Below, piece by piece: positions 53,486 to 57,880 of a stretch of 57,880 nt of DNA (the stretch's first letter is position 1; each line of letters starts with the position of its first letter). Source of the stretch: Verrucomicrobiota bacterium. GTDB lineage: Bacteria > Verrucomicrobiota > Verrucomicrobiia > Limisphaerales > UBA11358. The notes beneath the pieces are model-generated. The model was not told the origin of the DNA and made no database searches. It saw only the letters and a list, made by a program, of their open reading frames with translations. Location: assembly GCA_028873125.1 (NCBI GenBank), contig JAGWMQ010000007.1, positions 1 to 57,880 on the forward strand, in the 5' to 3' direction. The position numbers and the translations under genes were made by a program.

Positions 53486-56299
53486 ATGTCAATGTCCCGT
53501 CGCAAATTCTTCGGGGCGGCCACGGCCGCTTCCGCCACGCTGGCCCTCACCTCGGCGTGGAGCGAAGAGGTCGCTGCGCCGTATCGGATCAAGGTCACGG
53601 GCCGCTCCCGGAATGGGGAGGTTGCTGGACGGGCGGGGGACCCCGCCGCCATACCCGTCATCGTGCCGGCGACCATGGCCATGGGGTCCGGCGCGCCGCT
53701 GGGCGGCATCGGGACCGGCTCGGTTGAATTGCGTCCGGACGGATGTTTTCACGACTGGGATATCGTCAATCGCGGACCCTGGTCGGCCAGCGGCCGGCAG
53801 ACCCCGCCCGGACCCAATGCGCCGGTGCCGCCCAATCTCCGGTTTTTCCTGTGGACCAACCAGCGCGGCCGCCGTTCCCCGCAACTTCGCCGCTTCTATC
53901 TGCGCTCCGACGAGAACGACCTTTACTCGCTGGGTTATGCCCAAGACGTGGAGGCAATTGATTACGAGGCCTGGTTTCCGATGATCACCCTCCGCTACCA
54001 TGACCGCACGCTGCCAGTCCGGGCGGGCGCCACTGCCTTTTCGCCGTTCATGCCTGGCAAGGCCCGTGAGTCGGCGACACCGGGATTTCATGTGGTCTTC
54101 ATTTTGGAGAACACTTCCGACGAGACTGCTCAGGCCTCAGTGCTGTCCATCCTCGACAACCCGATCGTCTCCACGCTGGCCGACCGCCGGCTCAAGAACA
54201 CCGTGCGCCATGAGGACGGCGCCGCCCGGCTCATTTTTGAGACGGATGCGCAACCTGGAGACCAGTCGGATTTGGGCAGCCTGTGCTGGTCTGTGACTGG
54301 AGGAAAGCCGTCGTGGATCAGCGGCACGTTCCAGCCGTTCGCCCTGCCCGGCTTGTGCCGGTGGGAGAGCCGGCGGGTACATGCCATGCTGCTGGACGTG
54401 CTTCAGGATTTTTTCAAAGCCGGGCGGCTCCCGGACACCGAGGCCGAGCGCGACCCCGCGCACGACTTCAAGCTGGACGACGATGAAATCAACGCTCTCT
54501 CTCGTGCCCAACTCCAATCGTGGATCGGCCGGCTCTCCGGCGACGCGTTGTTTCGCCGCGTGATCGCCGAGGCCCGGACGGCCAATCCCCGGGATGCGGA
54601 CAGCGACGAGCAAATGCGGATGTTGCTCAAGGAAATTGCCCGTAACCTCTCCGGCAACCTGGCTGGACGAGACCGTGAACATTCCACGTGGGGCACCGGG
54701 GCGCTGGCTTCAACCGTCACGCTGGCGCCCGGTCAACGCTTGGAAATCCGTTTCACGCTCGGCTGGTTTTTCCCTCATCACCACAACGCGCGCGGCGAGG
54801 AAATCGGCCATCGCTACGCCAACTGGTTCAATCATGCCGCCGAAGTCGTCCAGTTTCTCTCGCGCCATTACGCCGGTCACCGGGAAGGCACCGAACGATT
54901 CGCCCGCACCTTGGCCGACACGTCGCTGGGCGGTCCGCTGGCCTTTGCCTGGTCGAGCCATCTGGGCACCCTGGTCAAAAACACCTGGTGGAGCAAAGAC
55001 GGCCACTACGCCATCTGGGAGGGGCTGGGCTGCTGCGGCCTGAGCACCACGGACGTGGATTACGACGGCAGTTCCTCCATCGTCGCCTTGTTTCCGGAAC
55101 TCAAGCTGGGCCAGATGAAAGACATTCTCCAGTTCCAGAATGCGCAAGGCCAGGTGCCCCACAACTACAGCGACAGTTTTGACCGCGTGGACCGCGGCGG
55201 CTACGGCCGGGTGGACATGAATCCGCAGTTCGTGATGATGGTTTGCCGCGATTATCTCTGGACCGGCGACCAGGAGTATCTGGCCGCCATATGGCCCGGC
55301 GTCGCCAAGGCGATGGAATACACCGCTTTGCTGGATACCGACGGTGACGGTCTGCCCGACAAAGATTGCGGGCTCCAAACCTATGATCAATGGAGCATGC
55401 GCGGCGCTCCGTCCTACTTCGCCTCGCTGTGGATCGGCGCGCTCCGGGCGGTTGTCCGCCTGGCTCGAGACCTAGGCAAAACCGACGACGCCCGCCGTTG
55501 GCAGGAGCTGCTGGACAAGGCTTCGGCGAGCTTCGACCGCGTGCTCTTCAATGGCCAGTACTACAGCCTTTGGGTGGACGGCGCCGTCCGCGATGAAATC
55601 TGCATGAGCGACCAGGTCAGTGGCGAGTGGTTCAGCCACCTGATGGGCCTGCCCACGACCACCTCCACGGCCAATCTCGCCACGGCGACCGACAGCATTT
55701 GGAAAAACAACTTCAGCCCGGAAACCGGCTTGCGCAACGCCACCGCGCCGCGCGGCGGGCCGGACGGCCTGGTCATGGACAACCTCCAGGCCGGCGGTGT
55801 CTGGTCGGGCATCGAATACGCCTTCGCGTCGTTCCTGATGGATCATGGACGCTTCGCCGATGGCGCGCGGCTGGTCGAAGCCGTCCACCGCCGCTACCTC
55901 CGGGCGGGCATGCCGTGGAACCACGTCGAATGCGGGAGCCATTACACCCGCGCCATGAGCAGTTGGACCACGCTCCTGGCCGCCACCGGTTTCAAGCCGG
56001 ACCGTCCCGCGCAGTCACTCGCCGTCCTGCCCGGCGTGCCCGGCGATTTTCATGCGCCATGGGTCACCGCCGACGGTTTTGGCCGTCTCAGCCGAAAGGC
56101 CGGATCGCTGATCTTCGACTGCCACTCCGGCGCGCTGACATTCAAACGGCTTTGGGTGAGCCTGCCCAATACTCAACCGTCCGTCCGCCTCGCCGGCCGC
56201 GCGGTGGAAGCCGCGGTGTCGCGGGAGGGCGCCGTCAGCAGGCTCGAATTTTCAGTGCCCCTTTCCATTCGTGCCGGCCAGACTTGCAGCATCGGATGA
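53486..56299 (+). CDS. Tat-exported GH116 family glycoside hydrolase (GBA2-like)
   Basis: About 937 residues. A twin-arginine signal (SRRKFFGAATAASATLALTSA) sets the start near the ATG at 53486; 53492 is an alternative, and the open frame upstream has no support. GH116 enzymes are retaining beta-glucosidases/beta-xylosidases related to the human glucosylceramidase GBA2. The N-terminal domain carries GGIGTGSVELRPDGCFHDWDI. In the catalytic (alpha/alpha)6 domain the likely nucleophile is E512 (YAIWEG) and the acid/base D634 (TYDQWSMRG), followed by the family pattern SYFASLWIGALRA. Export through Tat means it folds, perhaps with a metal, before secretion. No linked regulator is seen. Confidence 0.9.
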   Translation: MSMSRRKFFGAATAASATLALTSAWSEEVAAPYRIKVTGRSRNGEVAGRAGDPAAIPVIVPATMAMGSGAPLGGIGTGSVELRPDGCFHDWDIVNRGPWSASGRQTPPGPNAPVPPNLRFFLWTNQRGRRSPQLRRFYLRSDENDLYSLGYAQDVEAIDYEAWFPMITLRYHDRTLPVRAGATAFSPFMPGKARESATPGFHVVFILENTSDETAQASVLSILDNPIVSTLADRRLKNTVRHEDGAARLIFETDAQPGDQSDLGSLCWSVTGGKPSWISGTFQPFALPGLCRWESRRVHAMLLDVLQDFFKAGRLPDTEAERDPAHDFKLDDDEINALSRAQLQSWIGRLSGDALFRRVIAEARTANPRDADSDEQMRMLLKEIARNLSGNLAGRDREHSTWGTGALASTVTLAPGQRLEIRFTLGWFFPHHHNARGEEIGHRYANWFNHAAEVVQFLSRHYAGHREGTERFARTLADTSLGGPLAFAWSSHLGTLVKNTWWSKDGHYAIWEGLGCCGLSTTDVDYDGSSSIVALFPELKLGQMKDILQFQNAQGQVPHNYSDSFDRVDRGGYGRVDMNPQFVMMVCRDYLWTGDQEYLAAIWPGVAKAMEYTALLDTDGDGLPDKDCGLQTYDQWSMRGAPSYFASLWIGALRAVVRLARDLGKTDDARRWQELLDKASASFDRVLFNGQYYSLWVDGAVRDEICMSDQVSGEWFSHLMGLPTTTSTANLATATDSIWKNNFSPETGLRNATAPRGGPDGLVMDNLQAGGVWSGIEYAFASFLMDHGRFADGARLVEAVHRRYLRAGMPWNHVECGSHYTRAMSSWTTLLAATGFKPDRPAQSLAVLPGVPGDFHAPWVTADGFGRLSRKAGSLIFDCHSGALTFKRLWVSLPNTQPSVRLAGRAVEAAVSREGAVSRLEFSVPLSIRAGQTCSIG

Positions 56300-56553
56300 T
56301 GGCGGCGGAACGGTCGTCAATACGCTGGCGTCAGGAGTTTTGCGAAACAGCTTGCCACCAGCATGATTTCTTGGGAAATAACTGCCAGACGGGATGTGAC
56401 GGTTGGACATGAGAACCAGCGTCTTTGCCAATTGCTGTCGGGCAGGCTGGCGATGCTGTCTTTGTCGGTTTCTGACCCCCAGCGCCCGAAGCCGGCGTCA
56501 AAGGGCCAAACCGTTGCGCCTGACGACATTGCGGGTCGTTTGAATCAATGTTT
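56300..56553. other. Intergenic region before the tRNA gene
   Basis: 254 bases without a recognised gene, repeat or clear promoter. It presumably holds the tRNA promoter. Confidence 0.5.
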
Positions 56554-56646
56554 GGAGAGGTGGCCGAGTGGCTGAAGGCGGCGGTTTGCTAAACCGTTAT
56601 ACGGTCAAAAGCCGTATCGGGGGTTCGAATCCCCCTCTCTCCGCCA
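56554..56646 (+). tRNA. tRNA-Ser (anticodon GCU)
   Basis: A class II tRNA of 90 nt plus an encoded CCA. The acceptor stem pairs GGAGAGG with TCTCTCC (one G-T at the base). The anticodon loop TTGCTAA gives anticodon GCT. The long variable arm folds as ATACGG/CCGTAT. The T stem is GGGGG/CCCCC around TTCGAAT. It reads AGC/AGU codons. The gene marks the edge of an apparent integrated element. Confidence 0.97.
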
Positions 56647-56678
56647 TTCAATAAAATCAATTGTTTTATTGAATTTTT
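56646..56678 (+). terminator. AT-rich hairpin with T-tract after tRNA-Ser
   Basis: ATTCAATAAAA pairs perfectly over 11 bases with TTTTATTGAAT (56646-56656 and 56664-56674) around a 7-base loop, followed by a short run of T. It is suitable as an intrinsic terminator for the tRNA. An alternative role as part of an attachment site cannot be excluded. Confidence 0.65.
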
Positions 56679-56684
56679 GGTGTC

Positions 56685-56707
56685 AGTGGCAACATCTAGT
56701 GGCAACA
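56685..56707. repeat. Short direct repeat AGTGGCAACA
   Basis: AGTGGCAACA occurs at 56685-56694 and 56698-56707, a 13-base period. It lies between the tRNA terminator and the mobile-element remnants, so it may be a recombinase arm site. Confidence 0.45.
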
Positions 56708-56810
56708 AATCTACCTGTATTCAGGGTTATTTGTCAATGTCACACAGGTCGGAATCCGCCTGAATTTCATACTGCTTGAGGAATCGTTTGAACGCTCCCG
56801 GCTTGGCAGC
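56701..56810 (-). pseudogene. Decayed C-terminal fragment of an excisionase-like protein
   Basis: Reading the minus strand gives a short frame ending FLKQYEIQADSDLCDIDK and a stop. It matches the end of the neighbouring intact protein (FIEQCEVRANSDRSDTGEQP) at corresponding positions. At DNA level 56701-56786 aligns with 56808-56896 over about 85 bases, with many transitions and one 3-base gap. Only the last 30 or so codons remain and no start is present. Confidence 0.6.
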
Positions 56811-56830
56811 AACAATAAATTTACCCGTGT

Positions 56831-57166
56831 TCAGGGTTGTTCGCCAGTGTCGCTTCGGTCGGAATTTGCCCGGACTTCACACTGCTCAATGAATGCCAGA
56901 ATGCTGGTAAGATGGAAAAGCCGGACGCCTTTTATCCGTCCGGGTTCACGAATGGAGACGGAGCGGATAAAACTTTTGGCCGCCCAATCGTAGAGTTTTG
57001 CCCGCGAGCAGCCGGAATAAAATTCATGCCCGCGCTTTGGCGCGCGAACCCAAACCGGCAAATCACCGTTCCGGTCGGCCATGAACTGCGCTGCCCGATG
57101 CGGCGCGGAACGGCTGCCGCTATCAAGCGAGTCGGCATTCATTGGCAATTTTGGGCTGGTGTTCAC
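56831..57166 (-). CDS. Small helix-turn-helix (excisionase/AlpA-like) protein
   Basis: 111 residues. The central part (about 52-96) resembles HTH_17/excisionase domains, SRAKLYDWAAKSFIRSVSIR and then KGVRLFHLTSILAFIEQ, a form common in integrative elements next to tRNA genes. It probably binds DNA to direct excision or transcription of the element. The first 45 residues have no recognised domain. The following gene on the same strand begins upstream of it. The similar decayed tail further left shows that the gene was duplicated or replaced. Confidence 0.7.
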   Translation of the reverse strand: MNTSPKLPMNADSLDSGSRSAPHRAAQFMADRNGDLPVWVRAPKRGHEFYSGCSRAKLYDWAAKSFIRSVSIREPGRIKGVRLFHLTSILAFIEQCEVRANSDRSDTGEQP

Positions 57167-57183
57167 AAAAAATTTACCGTTGC

Positions 57184-57880
57184 TCAGACTTTCATTCTCC
57201 GGGTGGGCTTGGGTTTGATGGTTTCATTTTTATCGGGTTGCTCCCCTTCAACGATGGCCTCGGTGTTTTCAGCGGCTTCAAGCTGGTTGGGGGCCTGATT
57301 TTTGGTGAGGTCAAGTTTCTCCTCAATTTCCGACTGGCGTCGGGCCAGGTGATGATACCGCTCCTCCTTCTCGAAGGGTGCGCCCACCTTGGCTTCCAGT
57401 TCGACCGAACGCTTTTGCGAATCTTTGATGTCGGCTTCGAGCCGCCCGGCGCGTTCCTCGAAGCCCTGCACGGTGGATTCCAGAGAACGGATGGTGCCCA
57501 AGGCCGTGTCCGTAACGCGCGTGCCGTAACTATTTTTACCCCGCAAGACGAGTTCGGCGCTGTTATTGAAACTGGCGCGGATGAACAAATCGAAGCCGGC
57601 GAACCGCCCGATGCGGATGTCCTCGCCGAACCGTTGTTTGATTTTTTCCGCCCGCCGCAAAATCAATTCGCCGGCGATGCCACGGTTATCAAGAATTTGC
57701 TTATCCAGTTCGATGCGGAACTTGTCGCCGGACGTATCCAGCCACAATTTCAAATCCTCCCGCAAATTTGCCAGCCGTTCCGTCCAAGTTTCGACTTCTT
57801 CGTGCGAATGGCGAAGACTGCTGCGGATGCGATATTGTTCCTCGGCATGAGCCGAGCGCAGCCGGGTCAACCGGATCAAC
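57184..57880 (-). CDS. C-terminal part of a large mobile-element protein (helicase/methylase-like), cut by the window end
   Basis: At least 231 residues; the frame is open to the window edge, so the N-terminus lies outside. The visible part has coiled-coil runs (RSLESTVQGFEERAGRLEADIKDSQKR) and a basic Pro/Lys-rich tail (NETIKPKPTRRMKV). The segment LREDLKLWLDTSGDKFRIEL followed by IGRFAGFDLFIRA resembles the C-terminal regions of large SNF2-helicase/N6-methylase proteins carried by integrative and conjugative elements. The catalytic domains are not in view, so this is a tentative family call. Base composition is less GC-rich than in the chromosomal genes to the left. Confidence 0.55.
   Translation of the reverse strand, partial: LIRLTRLRSAHAEEQYRIRSSLRHSHEEVETWTERLANLREDLKLWLDTSGDKFRIELDKQILDNRGIAGELILRRAEKIKQRFGEDIRIGRFAGFDLFIRASFNNSAELVLRGKNSYGTRVTDTALGTIRSLESTVQGFEERAGRLEADIKDSQKRSVELEAKVGAPFEKEERYHHLARRQSEIEEKLDLTKNQAPNQLEAAENTEAIVEGEQPDKNETIKPKPTRRMKV

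Noticed and set aside
1-57880. CRISPR arrays, rRNA genes, insertion sequences and toxin-antitoxin pairs
   Set aside because: Looked for and not seen; the only repeated DNA found is protein-module duplication and short repeats near the tRNA.

Overview
The window looks like a chromosomal segment of a Verrucomicrobiota bacterium, probably of the Pedosphaerales/Limisphaerales type. This is inferred from the GC-rich coding style, giant LamG/Ig-domain exoproteins, several S53 (sedolisin/pro-kumamolisin) peptidases, beta-propeller/Y_Y_Y sensor kinases and C-terminal tails ending in FYR-x-x-Q. No rRNA or other taxonomic marker is present, so the assignment is an inference.

Left part (1-24 kb, all + strand): the end of a two-component sensor kinase, its NarL-type response regulator, then a tightly packed operon. 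The operon holds two LamG/DUF2341 exoproteins (the second with a putative glycosidase TIM barrel), a calcineurin-like phosphoesterase, a YncE-propeller/phosphoesterase, a GH2 glycosidase and a GH92 alpha-mannosidase, followed by a GH31 alpha-glucosidase. Four of these genes (sensor kinase, GH2, GH92, GH31) carry single-base lesions and need frame repair. The other genes are intact.

Middle (24-37 kb): two divergently transcribed S53 peptidases, a class V aminotransferase, a BSP-type zinc metalloprotease paired with a second GH92, and an FG-GAP repeat protein. Centre right (36.6-45.6 kb): a five-gene operon encodes fructose-family PTS EIIC, EIIB and an HPr-EI-EIIA fusion, then an exported GH38 alpha-mannosidase and an orphan NarL response regulator. 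An AraC regulator is divergent from it, and a third S53 peptidase with many Ig domains follows.

Right part (50-56 kb): housekeeping genes accA, manA and thyA, then a Tat-exported GH116 glycosidase. A tRNA-Ser(GCU) marks the edge of what looks like an integrated element. After it come a hairpin, short repeats, a decayed excisionase tail, an intact excisionase-like protein and the C-terminal part of a coiled-coil protein of mobile-element type, cut by the window end.

Possible combined role (inference): extracytoplasmic proteases and GH92/GH38/GH2/GH31/GH116 enzymes strip glycoproteins or mannose-rich glycans. The PTS would capture the released hexose as a phosphate ester, and ManA could pass mannose-6-phosphate into glycolysis.
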